A stretch of DNA of 64,000 nucleotides from Planctomycetota bacterium (GTDB lineage: Bacteria; Planctomycetota; Phycisphaerae; UBA1845; UTPLA1): the NCBI GenBank assembly GCA_016712275.1, contig JADJRI010000020.1:1-64000 (forward strand), given 5' to 3'. The translations under genes were made by a program, and so were the position numbers. The notes below the pieces were generated by a model. It was not told where the DNA came from. It saw only the letters and a list, made by a program, of their open reading frames with translations, and searched no databases. Shown piece after piece: positions 10,788 through 19,938 of this stretch. Numbering within the stretch: position 1 is the first letter of the stretch; each line of letters opens with the position of its first letter.

Positions 10788-10816
10788 TTGACTATATGCT
10801 ATTAGAGTTATATACT
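10788..10816 (+). promoter_or_regulatory. Sigma-70-type promoter for the rhodanese operon
   Basis: TTGACT at 10788-10793 and TATACT at 10811-10816 are separated by 17 bases. This is close to consensus and 46 bases before the ygaP-like start. The -10 box overlaps the right half of the palindrome described next. Confidence 0.65.
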
Positions 10817-10820
10817 AATA
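10800..10820. promoter_or_regulatory. Probable ArsR operator (inverted repeat)
   Basis: Perfect inverted repeat TATTAG (10800-10805) and CTAATA (10815-10820) with a 9-base spacer, in an AT-rich patch between arsR and the ygaP-like gene. It covers the spacer and -10 box of the promoter, so a bound dimer would block RNA polymerase. Size and placement fit ArsR/SmtB operators. Confidence 0.65.
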
Positions 10821-10861
10821 TGGGAAAGCGCGAATGTCAAGCATAAACCGGGAGTCGTGAT

Positions 10862-11413
10862 ATGGCCACTGTTTGCAAGCCCGATCAAATCAGGCGGATG
10901 CTCGATGAAAACAAGGACCTTCAGCTCGTGGATGTCAGAGAATATGCCGAATTCGCCTCGGGCCACGTGCCCGGCGCGCGGCTGATTCCGCTCGGTGACG
11001 TTCCCCGTCGGACGGACGATATCGACAAATCCCGCCCTGTGGCGCTTCTGTGCAAGGGCGGTACGCGGGCGGCCAGGGCGGCCGAGCTGTTCATCAAGGC
11101 CGGCTGCTGCGACGTGCTCACGGTCGAAGGCGGAACCGATGCCTGGGTGGCCGCGGGCTTTCCCGTCGAGGTTGAAGCCAAGGCGCCGTGGGCTCTGGAG
11201 CGCCAGGTTCGACTGGTGGCGGGCACGCTGGTGCTGGCGGGGCTTTTCATTCCGCCCTGGCCATACTTGTCGGCGTTCGTCGCGGCAGGCCTGATTTTTG
11301 CGGCCGTTTCGAATACCTGCGGCATGGGCATGCTGCTGTCGAAGATGCCGTGGAACAGACCGCGAACATCGTGCAATGGCGTTGCGGAATCCAAATCGTG
11401 CTGCGGACAGTGA
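10862..11413 (+). CDS. YgaP-like membrane rhodanese (rhodanese plus DUF2892-type membrane domain)
   Basis: Sulfurtransferase of 183 residues. The N-terminal rhodanese domain has catalytic C64 in LLCKGGTRA, the usual loop start. The C-terminal half has two membrane segments and the YgaP-like tail SNTCGMGMLLSKMPWNR, so the domain is held at the inner membrane. Such proteins move sulfane sulfur as an enzyme persulfide. It is the first gene of an operon divergent from arsR. The next gene, a CoA-disulfide-reductase-like enzyme, begins 26 bases after the stop. A Cys-rich end (SKSCCGQ) is notable. Confidence 0.88.
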   Translation: MATVCKPDQIRRMLDENKDLQLVDVREYAEFASGHVPGARLIPLGDVPRRTDDIDKSRPVALLCKGGTRAARAAELFIKAGCCDVLTVEGGTDAWVAAGFPVEVEAKAPWALERQVRLVAGTLVLAGLFIPPWPYLSAFVAAGLIFAAVSNTCGMGMLLSKMPWNRPRTSCNGVAESKSCCGQ

Positions 11414-11438
11414 GACTCAGGGAGATAATGACGAAGAC

Positions 11439-13091
11439 ATGGCATTAAAGATTGCAATCATAGGCGGAGTGGCCGGTGGATCCGGCGCGGCTGCGGCGGC
11501 ACGGCGGGCGAATGAGGCGGCGCAAATCGACGTATTTGAGGCGGGCCACCACATATCGTTCGCAAATTGCGGGTTGCCCTATTACCTGTCGGGCGAAATC
11601 GCATCACGAGAGAAGCTGCTGGTAACTTCGGCGGAATTGATGAAACGCCGATTCAATGTCGATGTACACATTCGGCACGCGGCCACGGGAATTGATCGCG
11701 CGACCAAGACCCTACGTGTTCGAAACCTGGATACCTTTGAGGAAATCGACCATGCGTATGATCGACTCATCATTGCCACCGGCGCGAGGGGGTTCCGTCC
11801 GCCGACGCCGGGTCTCGAGCATCCGCGCATGAACGAATGCCGGACGATCGACGACATTGATGCCCTGATGGCCCACGTCACCGAGCATTCGAAGGGCCGC
11901 GCCCTCGTGATCGGCGGAGGCTTTATCGGCGTCGAAGTGGCGGAAGCGCTGACGAATCGCGGACTCGTGGTCATACTTGTCGATCTGGCGCCTCAGGTAC
12001 TGCCGCCGCTCGATCCGGAAATGGCGGCGGCGGCGGCCGAACGGCTTGAGCGGCACGGGGTGACGCTGAAGCTGGGCGCAAAGATTGAGAAAATCGAACA
12101 TCAGCGCGATGTTTCCTATGCCGTCCTTTCGGACGGCGGGCGGATTGCATTCGATTTCGGGGTGATTTCGATTGGTGTCACGCCGGAGACATCGCTGGCG
12201 AAAGAGGCGGGGCTTGAAATCGGCGCGACCGGCGGCCTGGTCGTCAATGAGCAACAGCAAACCAGCGACCCGGATATTTTTGCGGCGGGCGATGTGACCG
12301 AACTTCTGTATTGGCCGACCGAGACGCGCATGCGCATCGCACTGGCCGGCCCGGCCAACAAACAGGCCCGAGTGGCCGGTGCCAATGCGGCCTTGCAATC
12401 GGAACGGCTTCGAACATCCGGCGCTGCCGGGACGTCGATCGTACGCCTGTTCGATCTGGCCGTGGGCATGACCGGCCTCTCGGAAAAGGCCGCAATCGCA
12501 AAGAAGATTCCCCATCAAATCATTTATACGCAAAACGGACATCACGCGGGGTACTTTCCGGGCGCGAAACCGCTCTTTATCAAGCTGGTTTTTTCGACGG
12601 AAACCGGCCGTGTATTGGGCGGTCAGATTTTCGGCGAAGAGGGCGTGGATAAGCGGATTGACGTCTTGGCCGTGGCGATTCAGGCGGGCTTTACGGTGGA
12701 TCAATTGGCGGATGCCGATCGGGCGTATGCGCCGCCGTTCGGTTCGGCCAAGGATCCGATTGTCATTGCCGGAATGGTGGCATCCAACGCGTGGCATGGT
12801 CGGACAGTAACAATAACGCCGCAGGAGCTTGCCAAGGAATTGTCCTCTTCATCGCCGCCTGTGGTAATTGATGTGCGGGCGGAAGGTGAGCATGGGGCCG
12901 GCGGAATCAAAGGCGCCATCAACGTTCCGATTGATTCGCTGCGAAAAGAAGGGCTCAACATTCAGAAGGACCACCCCATCGTTGTACATGGTGCGGTGGG
13001 CTATCGCGGCTATGTGGCCGAGCGAATGCTCCGTCAATCGGGCTATGCGAATGTGCGAAACCTGAGCGGCGGCTATCGCGCTGGGAATTGA
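11439..13091 (+). CDS. CoA-disulfide reductase-like flavoprotein with C-terminal rhodanese domain (rhodanese Cys lost)
   Basis: FAD- and NAD(P)H-dependent pyridine nucleotide-disulfide oxidoreductase of 550 residues. The FAD motif (IIGGVAGGSGAAAAARR) opens the protein, redox C44 is in SFANCGLPYYLSGEI, and a second dinucleotide site follows (VIGGGFIGVEVAEAL). FAD-binding FAAGDV and the dimerisation domain come next. Relatives reduce CoA disulfide or CoA persulfide. Residues about 465-550 form a rhodanese domain, but the active loop reads VVHGAVGYRG: the usual Cys is Gly. The ATG at 11439 gives the standard N-terminus; a longer frame from 11298 only overlaps the previous gene. Likely co-transcribed with the YgaP-like gene. 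Confidence 0.9.
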   Translation: MALKIAIIGGVAGGSGAAAAARRANEAAQIDVFEAGHHISFANCGLPYYLSGEIASREKLLVTSAELMKRRFNVDVHIRHAATGIDRATKTLRVRNLDTFEEIDHAYDRLIIATGARGFRPPTPGLEHPRMNECRTIDDIDALMAHVTEHSKGRALVIGGGFIGVEVAEALTNRGLVVILVDLAPQVLPPLDPEMAAAAAERLERHGVTLKLGAKIEKIEHQRDVSYAVLSDGGRIAFDFGVISIGVTPETSLAKEAGLEIGATGGLVVNEQQQTSDPDIFAAGDVTELLYWPTETRMRIALAGPANKQARVAGANAALQSERLRTSGAAGTSIVRLFDLAVGMTGLSEKAAIAKKIPHQIIYTQNGHHAGYFPGAKPLFIKLVFSTETGRVLGGQIFGEEGVDKRIDVLAVAIQAGFTVDQLADADRAYAPPFGSAKDPIVIAGMVASNAWHGRTVTITPQELAKELSSSSPPVVIDVRAEGEHGAGGIKGAINVPIDSLRKEGLNIQKDHPIVVHGAVGYRGYVAERMLRQSGYANVRNLSGGYRAGN

Positions 13092-13183
13092 GCCAAATAG
13101 CAAACAAGAGCGTCTCACCGGCGGATCGGCAAATCCCGACGACATGATTGCGAAACGGGACGGGCGTTGGTTAGAATTCGCCC

Positions 13184-13943
13184 ATGCTCACGGTCGCGCT
13201 CCAGTCCGGGTCCAACGGCAACTGCATTTACGTCGAGGCGGGCGGAAAGAAATTGCTGTTTGACGCGGGCATCAGCGGCAAGCAAGCGGCCGTGCGGCTG
13301 GCGGCGAAGGGTCGGGACATACACGAATGCGACGCGCTGATCCTGTCGCACGAACACATCGATCACGTCAGCGGCGCGGGAATCTTTCAACGAAAATTCA
13401 AGGTGCCGGTCTATTGCACGCGGCCGACCTATCGCGAGACGAAGAAGCGCGTCGGTCCGATCGACAATGTTCATTTCTTCGAGGCCGGTGCGACGCTCGA
13501 ATTCGGCGGCGTGCGCGTGCATAGTTTGTCGACACCACACGATGGCGTCGATTCCCTTTGCTTCATTGTCGAACACGAGCGCCGGCGGCTGGGCATCTTT
13601 ACCGATCTGGGGCATCCCTTTCCGGGTCTGCAAACTGCGCTGGAGGCGGTCGATGCGGCCTATCTCGAAAGCAACTACGACCCCGACATGCTCTGGAATG
13701 GCACCTACACCGAATGGGCCAAGCAGCGCATCGCCGGCGAGGGCGGCCACCTGTCGAATGACGAAGCCGCGGACCTGACCAAAGCCGCCATTTCGCCCCG
13801 ATTGAAATGGCTCTCCGTTGCACCTCAGCCACGAAAATAACCTGCCGGAACTGGCGATGGAGGCGCAGGCGCGAATGATCGGCAAATCGCTGCCGGTGTA
13901 TGTGGCGTCGCGATATGGAGTGAGTGAGTTACTGGAAGTTTAA
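13184..13943 (+). CDS. MBL-fold hydrolase, WalJ/YycJ-like (one frameshift)
   Basis: Metallo-beta-lactamase-fold protein with the metal motif SHEHIDH at about residues 62-68, a further TPHDG His, and FTDLGH. The start LQSGSNGNCIYVE matches the WalJ/YycJ group of probable nucleases. The first frame stops at 13840, but the family C-terminus (HLSHENNLPELA and on to a TAA at 13941-13943) continues in a shifted frame from about 13815; one extra G in the GTTGCACC stretch explains it. The full protein is about 252 residues. It follows the sulfur operon by 93 bases but lacks features of ETHE1 persulfide dioxygenase, so a shared role is not supported. Confidence 0.82.
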
Positions 13944-14085
13944 TTCGCTTTGAGCTGAATACTCCGGACAGGCGCTCCTATTCCTGAGCCTTTTTCTCGT
14001 GATGCGTGTCTACACACCTCAAGAACCCGCGGACCAAATGCTATTAATCGGCCAACGGATTCCCCTTTTTGGCACCGTCACTACA

Positions 14086-15747
14086 TTACTCGAATGCCAA
14101 CTGCTTGTCGCTCACCTTCTTGTTGGCCGTCGGTTTCAACGTGATGGTCAACCAAACAGGATTGCCGTTGCCGAGATCGCGCGTCTCAATCCGGTGGACG
14201 AGCTTCGATTTCCCCTGTATCCACAGGAACACAATCCATCGATGAGATTCCTTGGCCATCAGTTTTTGACAGGTGGTCCCGTCGACCTTCTCCGTGCCAA
14301 GGAGGATGGGACTCTCCAGTTTGGACAGCTCGGATTTGCCGAAGAATGAATCGGCGAACAGGCCGAGCACATGGCGGGCCTGAACATTCTGCATGCCGAC
14401 CAATTCATCGAGGAGGGCGCTCATGCCGCCATGCGCGGTGGTTTGATTGATTCGAATACCACGATTTAAAACGCTCGCCGTCGCTCCAGCACGTATGCTT
14501 CAGCGTATCGCCTTCCGCGTTCTTGAATTGATGCCCAAAACGAAATCCGCCGCCGCGCTTGTAAACGGTTGTAAACTGAATCGTCTGCACGTTGGTGTCG
14601 CGGCGGTCGATCGGCTTGAGAATGATCTCGCCCTGATCCGCATAGGTCTTGCATTTGCCGTAGGCGGCGACCGATGCATCCAGCAATGTTCTTGCGTACT
14701 TTGCGCCTCATCGCGCGACTTCTTGGTCTTCTTGAAGGTCGCGTCGGCGACGGCCGCGGCGCTGACCGGCTGCTCTTCGGAGGCATTCGGCTCGCCAAAA
14801 GCAAGGTCGGACCAGGATTGCGGCCGGTTGAGGCGCGACTTGTATGTGTATTTAAGATCGATGCGCAGGCCGGGGATCTTGACGGTGCCAAAGTCCGGGT
14901 CCTTCGTAATGGATTCCTGCGAAAGCATGTAGTGGTGAATCTTGCGAACGAGTTTGGAATTCTTGTCGACCCAGATCGTCGCCTTCGACTCGATGCGGTT
15001 GGCTTCGGCCGCCGTAAACAGGGAGACGTTGGTGTTCAACTGATTCTTGATGTCCTCGGGATCGATCGTGGCTTCAATCCGGTGGCACATCGTGCCATCG
15101 ACTTTTTCCTCGCCCTCCAGCTTCAGAATCCTGAGCTTATCGAAGAAGGGCTTTCCACCCCCGACTTTTTTGAGTTTGTCCGGCAGAAGCAGCGGAACAA
15201 TCGGATTGAACTCGCCACTGGTTGCCAAAAGCGTTGCCCAGTTTCCTGCGATGGCCTCCGGCGTATCAAAAAACTGATACATCTCGCCATCCGAAGCGCC
15301 GTTATACTGCTCGGTTTTCTTTCCGTTGCCCCACAAGAACGAGGCGCCGACGTTGGAGTTGAAGCGATTCAGCGATTGTATCTCGACGCGCAGGCAGTCC
15401 GGCCGCGCGAAGTTGGTGAGCACCTTTGTGGTGTCCGCAAACCCCGTGTTGTCGGCCGATTTGGCATTGCGCAGCCGGCTGTCCATTTCGCAAATGTCGT
15501 CGTATGAAGAAAAATGCTTGTAGGCGTCGCGAACTTCCTGCATGATTTTTTTGGCGGCCGGGTCGCTCTTGGTTTTCTTCAGTCCGGATGGCAGCGCAGC
15601 CGCCTTGTCATCGGAGGCATCTGAATCGTCGGTATAGGCCGTGTCGTCATCTTCCTGCGGCGGCGAGCCCTTCTTCGAGCAGCCTGCAACGACGGCCACA
15701 ATGAAAACAATGTACAAAAATCGCCGTAGCGGCAATCGAATGGACAT
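14086..15747 (-). CDS. Lipoprotein with two tandem LolA/DUF2092-like domains (two frameshifts)
   Basis: Starts at ATG 15747 with a signal ending in the lipobox VVAGC, then an Asp-rich linker. The first domain (about residues 60-330) has the pattern of DUF2092/LolA-like carriers: KVDGTMCHRIEA followed by WVDKNSKLVRKI. A second shorter domain repeats it: KVDGTTCQKLMA, then WIQGKSKLVHRI. The frame changes near 14695 and near 14445. The pieces YARTLLDASVAAYGKCKT and ALLDELVGMQ rejoin a single protein of about 553 residues. LolA relatives bind acyl chains in a half-barrel, so lipid or lipoprotein handling in the periplasm is plausible but unproven. No lolB-like partner is seen. Confidence 0.7.
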
Positions 15748-15858
15748 AGGGTGCGCCTCTCTCACCATACATGGCCCAAAAACAAATGGTATCGTTTATG
15801 CGCGAGAAGTCGGCCCGCACGGACTCATTCTGTCGAAATTGAGGCGCAATTGCAATGG

Positions 15859-17604
15859 TCAATCGCAGACGTGACCATCCAAAACGGCCTGCACGAACGG
15901 GGCGACGTCGGCCTCATCGATGAGGCAGTCGGCCGTAAAGTCTCCACGGGGAATCAGGGCCGGCGGGGCAGCCGCACCCTCCAGATACGCGGTAACAAAC
16001 AGCGCCACGTCGGCCGCATCCACAGCGCAGCTGTTGTCCATGTCGCCGGAGAGTATCGCCGGCGCCGTCACCGGAACAAGATTCACATCAAGGCCAACCG
16101 GCGCGCCTGCGACATTCACCACGACGTCCTGTGTGACATACCCCGTCTTGGAAACTCGAACCGTATAAGCTGCGTTCGGCGGGACAATGTATGTCCATCG
16201 TCCGAAGGGAAGGAACGTGGTTCGTGGCAATTCGTCAGTATCAAATGAATAATTGAGCAAAGTAACCTGCGCTTCGATCGGCACGCACTGCGAACGAACA
16301 TGGACATCGATTCGCGCCTGGCCCAGCCTGTCGTACAGGTATTTCCATCCCTCGCGGTTCTCCGCCACAATGCCCGCGACCGTTGAAAACGCCGGTTGGA
16401 ACGAGGTGCCGACTTCGACAATGAACGGATAGGTACCTTTGTGTGCGTAATACCAGCTTGTGTCGTCGCCATTCACCGCGCCGATCGCGATGGGTGAATT
16501 AACGGCATAGGTCACGCCATTGACCGGCTGAATCGCCAGCGCCATTCCCCGCATCATCGCATCAATCACCGGATGCTCGGGCATGCGGTTGTCCGGATTG
16601 CCGTCATTGCAGGCATAGGGATAGTCAATGAATCGGCCGTACGAGTGATACGAAACGGCAATCGCGAAATGGAACGCGTCGGCCAGTGCCTCCATCGCCT
16701 GCGTCTCAAGCTCGGAACCCGCGCTGGAACCGCGGTAGGCATCGCTGCAACTGCTGCCGGAGGAACCGCCGGTGCCACTGCGCTCGCACGCCGCGGTGCC
16801 GCTGCCCCAGTGATAGGGATAGTTGCGATTGATATCGACGCCGTTGTTCTCAGTCGTGCAGCCGGGTTGCACATTTTTTCGATGATTTGTATCGCCCGCA
16901 AACACCCGCGCGCTGCCGTCGGGATTGACCATCGGCACGCAGATCGTCTTGTAATTCTGAACCCATTCCACAATCTGGGCATCGTTCGCGGTATAACCAT
17001 CCGTGAGATAATTGATCGCATCGACGATGATGTGGGGCGTGGCGACTTCGCGGGCATGGTGGAGGCCGTTGAGCAATACAACCGGTTCGTCTTCCTCGGC
17101 GCCGGGGTTGTCGGAAATCTCGATGCCAAGGATTTGCCGCCCCTGAAGTGTCGTTCCCACGACAAAAGACCGGGCGATGGCCGGATGGTCGGCGACGGTC
17201 TGCGCAATGATCGCGGCAATTTCGCTGACATCATAATATTGCGGATCGATCGAGCCGCGCGGCGAGGCCTCATCCGCAGGATCGGTCCACATTTGGTCCA
17301 GCGTAAACCCGTTGGACTCCAGCAAAGTTTGTTGATCGTCCGAGTCGATCTCAATCACAAACTGGCGATTTTCAAAGTCCACTCCGCAGCGGTCGAGCCC
17401 GAAGCCCTGATCGCCCAGCCAAACCCGCCACGTTCGCACGGCCTCGACATCCGACATGCCCAGTGTGGCGGCGTCGGTCGGCAGATTCGCCAGCATCGAA
17501 CGCGGCGTCGCATCCTCCGCGCGAACCGAATTCGAATATGACATCGATAAAACCAATGCAGAAACTGCAATGGCGACAGCCTCTCGTAATTCAAGAAATA
17601 ACAA
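15859..17604 (-). CDS. Secreted M14 zinc carboxypeptidase with dockerin-type C-terminus
   Basis: Extracellular metallocarboxypeptidase of 581 residues. A signal peptide ends near residue 30. The M14 zinc site is H183-x2-E186 (HHARE) and H320 (SYHSYG). Substrate residues are in VNPDG and DINRNYPY, and the catalytic Glu is E397 (FIVEVGT). Residues about 430-510 form a small beta domain resembling carboxypeptidase regulatory domains. Residues 520-580 carry two dockerin-like calcium loops (GDMDNSCAVDAADV and GDFTADCLIDEADV). Such repeats are common at the ends of planctomycete secreted enzymes even where no cohesin scaffold is known. The frame is intact. Role: breakdown of external peptides. Confidence 0.92.
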   Translation of the reverse strand: MLFLELREAVAIAVSALVLSMSYSNSVRAEDATPRSMLANLPTDAATLGMSDVEAVRTWRVWLGDQGFGLDRCGVDFENRQFVIEIDSDDQQTLLESNGFTLDQMWTDPADEASPRGSIDPQYYDVSEIAAIIAQTVADHPAIARSFVVGTTLQGRQILGIEISDNPGAEEDEPVVLLNGLHHAREVATPHIIVDAINYLTDGYTANDAQIVEWVQNYKTICVPMVNPDGSARVFAGDTNHRKNVQPGCTTENNGVDINRNYPYHWGSGTAACERSGTGGSSGSSCSDAYRGSSAGSELETQAMEALADAFHFAIAVSYHSYGRFIDYPYACNDGNPDNRMPEHPVIDAMMRGMALAIQPVNGVTYAVNSPIAIGAVNGDDTSWYYAHKGTYPFIVEVGTSFQPAFSTVAGIVAENREGWKYLYDRLGQARIDVHVRSQCVPIEAQVTLLNYSFDTDELPRTTFLPFGRWTYIVPPNAAYTVRVSKTGYVTQDVVVNVAGAPVGLDVNLVPVTAPAILSGDMDNSCAVDAADVALFVTAYLEGAAAPPALIPRGDFTADCLIDEADVAPFVQAVLDGHVCD

Positions 17605-17762
17605 GACGAATTCCCCACTCGTGTGAAAATCGGACGTTGCGCGGTAAGTGCCCGCGGCTTTGAAGGCAGTCAGCCATTGTATCCCGATCGGCCGCCAATT
17701 CCAAAACGATTCAGGTCCGTCGGCGCGGTATTTCGTCGAAAAAGATCGAAAAATACGACCGA

Positions 17763-19520
17763 TTACGCATGAATCGGTGCATCGCTCTTTTTCGTGGCCG
17801 GCGGGTTGGACAGCCCCATTGCCGCCTGCACCAGGCCGAGGAAAAAGGGATCGGGCCGCAATGGACGGCTGGTCAATTCCGGGTGGGCCTGCGTCGCGAT
17901 GAAATAAGGATGCACATTCTGAGGCAGCTCCAGCACCTGCATGATCGGATAGTCCGGCGCCTTGCCGCTGAAGATCAGGCCGCCCGATTCAAGCTGCGAA
18001 ACAAACCGCGGATCAACTTCGTACCGATGCCGAAAGCGCAGCCGCGCCTCCGGCGTATTGTTATCCAGCCGCGCCGCCAGCGTCCCTGGCTTTAGAATCA
18101 CATCCTGGCCGCCGAGTCGCATATTCCCGCCCAGCCCCTCGATCTGCTTCTGGTCCGGCAAAATATCGATGACAGGGTGCTTGCACTCCAAATCAAACTC
18201 CGTCGAATTCGCGCCGGCCATGTTGCACACATTCCGGGCATATTCGATCACCGCCAACTGGAATCCGAGGCACAATCCAAGGTATGGCAGGCCGGTGCGG
18301 CGGGCGTGTTCGACGCACGCGATCTTCCCCTCGACCCCGCGCGTCCCAAAACCGCCGGGCACAATCAACCCTTGCAAATGCGCCAGCCGCTCCGACACAT
18401 TCGCCGCGGTGATGTCCGTCACCTCGATCCAGTCGATCTCCACCTTCGCGCCCAGCTTCGTCCCGCAATGCTCCAGCGCCTTGATGACCGATGCATAGCT
18501 GTCGCGCACCGATGTGTATTTCCCCGCCACGCCGATGGTGATCGCTTCGCCGCCGGCCTTGAGCCTTGTGAGATAGTCGCGCCACATGTCGCGCGCGGTC
18601 AACTCCATCTCCGGATGCGTGCGCGACTCCAGCCCCAAAATATTCACCACCTGCTTGTCGAGATTCGCATCGCGAATCATCTCCGGCACGATGTAAATCG
18701 AATCGCAATCGTGCATCGAAAACACGCGCTCCAGCGGCACGCTGCTATACAGCGAAATCTTCTCCCGCGCCTTCGCCATCACCGGATGAATCGCCCGGCA
18801 AGCAATAATGTGCGGCTGAATCCCGCATTGCAGAAGCTGCTTGATGCCCAGCTGCGCCGCCTTGCTCTTCTGCTCGCCCAAGGCCGGCGGCTCCATCACA
18901 TACGTCAGCGCCACCCAGCACGTGCTCTTCTCGCCTTCCTCAAACGCAAGCTGCCGAAGCGCCTCGATGTAATACGCATTCTCGACGTCGCCCACCGTCC
19001 CGCCGATCTCAATAAAAATCACGTCCGCATCCGTCGCGACGGCCAGTTGCCTCAGCTTGTTCTTCACCTCGCCGGTCACATGCGGAATCATCTGCACGTC
19101 GCGCCCCAGATACCCGCCGCGCCGCTCTTTCTCCAGTACGGCCGTAAAAATCTGCCCGCTCGTCGAAAAATTCAAACGCGTCATGTTCTGGTCGAGCATG
19201 CGCTCATACGTGCCCAGGTCCATGTCGCATTCCATTGTGTCATCCAGCACGAACACTTCGCCATGCCGAAACGGATTCAGCGTGCCCGAATCGAGATTGA
19301 GATAGCCCTCCAGCTTGATCGGCGCGACGGTGAGCCCCTTGTCCTTGAGCACCTTCGCAAGGCTGCTCGCAAAAATCCCCTTGCCCAGCCCGGACATCAC
19401 GGTTCCGAACACACCGACATACTTTGTCTTCCCCGGCTTATAGCCGGCCGGTATCGGCGTATAAAACTCCGTGTCATCCGAAACATTCGCGATCGACGAA
19501 AGCAAATTTTGGCTGCTCAT
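17763..19520 (-). CDS. pyrG: CTP synthase, divergent form
   Basis: Makes CTP from UTP, ATP and glutamine. The length of 585 residues is near the family norm. The synthetase domain has the P-loop SGLGKG (43-48) and HGEVFVLDD (87-94). The glutaminase domain has nucleophile C417 (LGLCLGFQ) and His546/Glu548 (AHPEL). Several usually invariant stretches differ: the start reads VGVFGTVMSGLGKG rather than the common VTGGVVSSLGKG, and IKLEGYLNLDSGTLNPFRHG replaces the usual Asp-Pro-Tyr-based segment. It therefore belongs to a distinct branch. A 20-residue N-terminal extension precedes the core. Intact, and well separated from the other pyrimidine genes here. Confidence 0.93.
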   Translation of the reverse strand: MSSQNLLSSIANVSDDTEFYTPIPAGYKPGKTKYVGVFGTVMSGLGKGIFASSLAKVLKDKGLTVAPIKLEGYLNLDSGTLNPFRHGEVFVLDDTMECDMDLGTYERMLDQNMTRLNFSTSGQIFTAVLEKERRGGYLGRDVQMIPHVTGEVKNKLRQLAVATDADVIFIEIGGTVGDVENAYYIEALRQLAFEEGEKSTCWVALTYVMEPPALGEQKSKAAQLGIKQLLQCGIQPHIIACRAIHPVMAKAREKISLYSSVPLERVFSMHDCDSIYIVPEMIRDANLDKQVVNILGLESRTHPEMELTARDMWRDYLTRLKAGGEAITIGVAGKYTSVRDSYASVIKALEHCGTKLGAKVEIDWIEVTDITAANVSERLAHLQGLIVPGGFGTRGVEGKIACVEHARRTGLPYLGLCLGFQLAVIEYARNVCNMAGANSTEFDLECKHPVIDILPDQKQIEGLGGNMRLGGQDVILKPGTLAARLDNNTPEARLRFRHRYEVDPRFVSQLESGGLIFSGKAPDYPIMQVLELPQNVHPYFIATQAHPELTSRPLRPDPFFLGLVQAAMGLSNPPATKKSDAPIHA

Positions 19521-19565
19521 GACCGAACTCCGTTCTGAACAGTAGTGTCCCGATCATAACGATCG

Positions 19566-19590
19566 GTAGCGTCCGGCCCCCGTGCCGGAC
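19566..19590 (+). repeat. REP-like element: GTAG head plus 7-bp hairpin
   Basis: GTAG at 19566-19569, one C, then arms GTCCGGC (19571-19577) and GCCGGAC (19584-19590) around a 6-base loop. Same head-plus-hairpin plan as the elements at 19615 and 20439 but with an unrelated stem. Confidence 0.6.
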
Positions 19591-19614
19591 GACGAGCAAA
19601 GCGAGTGCAATCGT

Positions 19615-19635
19615 GTAGGGTGGGCTCGGCCCACC
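19615..19635 (+). repeat. REP-like element B1: GTAG head plus GGTGGGC hairpin
   Basis: GTAG followed directly by perfect arms GGTGGGC (19619-19625) and GCCCACC (19629-19635) with loop TCG. An identical copy lies at 20439-20459. Confidence 0.7.
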
Positions 19636-19711
19636 TTTCTTTTGGCAAGGTTGCTCTTGCTCCTCTCCCCTGAAGGGTGAGGCCGGGTGAGGGTGAAACC
19701 GCGCCACATGG

Positions 19712-19746
19712 GTGGCATGGGCAAGCGGCTTTTTTGCTTGCCCGTG
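19712..19746 (+). repeat. REP-like element C1: GTGG head plus CATGGGCAAGC hairpin
   Basis: GTGG at 19712-19715, then arms CATGGGCAAGC (19716-19726) and GCTTGCCCGTG (19736-19746), fully paired with one G-T wobble. A near copy lies on the opposite strand at 57352-57385. Confidence 0.65.
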
Positions 19747-19782
19747 CGAACGGCGAAAAACGCGTGATATGGAGACTGCCCC

Positions 19783-19896
19783 CGTTTACCCCAACTCCAA
19801 CAAAAGTAGGGCGACGGCGATACAACTTTTGATCTGATTTGAACGACGAACTGAATCCGCAGGCGTGCATCGGTAGATTATAACGCCCCTGTCAAC
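19783..19896 (+). repeat. Family-A repeat, copy A2 (degraded hairpin, long 3' part)
   Basis: Starts CGTTTA. The first arm is altered and the second reads AAAGTAGGGC, so the stem is weak. The rest aligns with A3 and A4 through GGCGTGCATCG. It shares a further segment with A4 only (AGATTATAA and GCCCCTGTCAA), showing that the full element is about 115 bases. Confidence 0.65.
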
Positions 19897-19938
19897 CCCG
19901 CGACTTTTTCGTAGAATTCGCTCTGCCGGGAGCAATTC

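Larger units (their letters stand above)
19521..19938. other. Repeat-filled intergenic region
   Basis: About 420 bases between divergent pyrG and the zinc-ribbon gene. It holds four palindromic elements listed separately, plus a stretch at about 19655-19690 reading CTCTCCCCTGAAGGG, the type of low-copy palindromic text seen in many GC-rich genomes. No coding capacity is credible. The pyrG promoter must lie close to 19521-19560. Confidence 0.6.

Noticed and set aside
13184..13943. Persulfide dioxygenase (ETHE1) completing the sulfur operon
   Set aside because: The sequence matches the WalJ/YycJ group (LQSGSNGNC start, HLSHENN end) and lacks ETHE1 features; the 93-base gap also argues against one operon.
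18177..19538. 453-codon frame opposite pyrG
   Set aside because: Arg/His/Leu-rich shadow; the minus strand carries all CTP synthase motifs.
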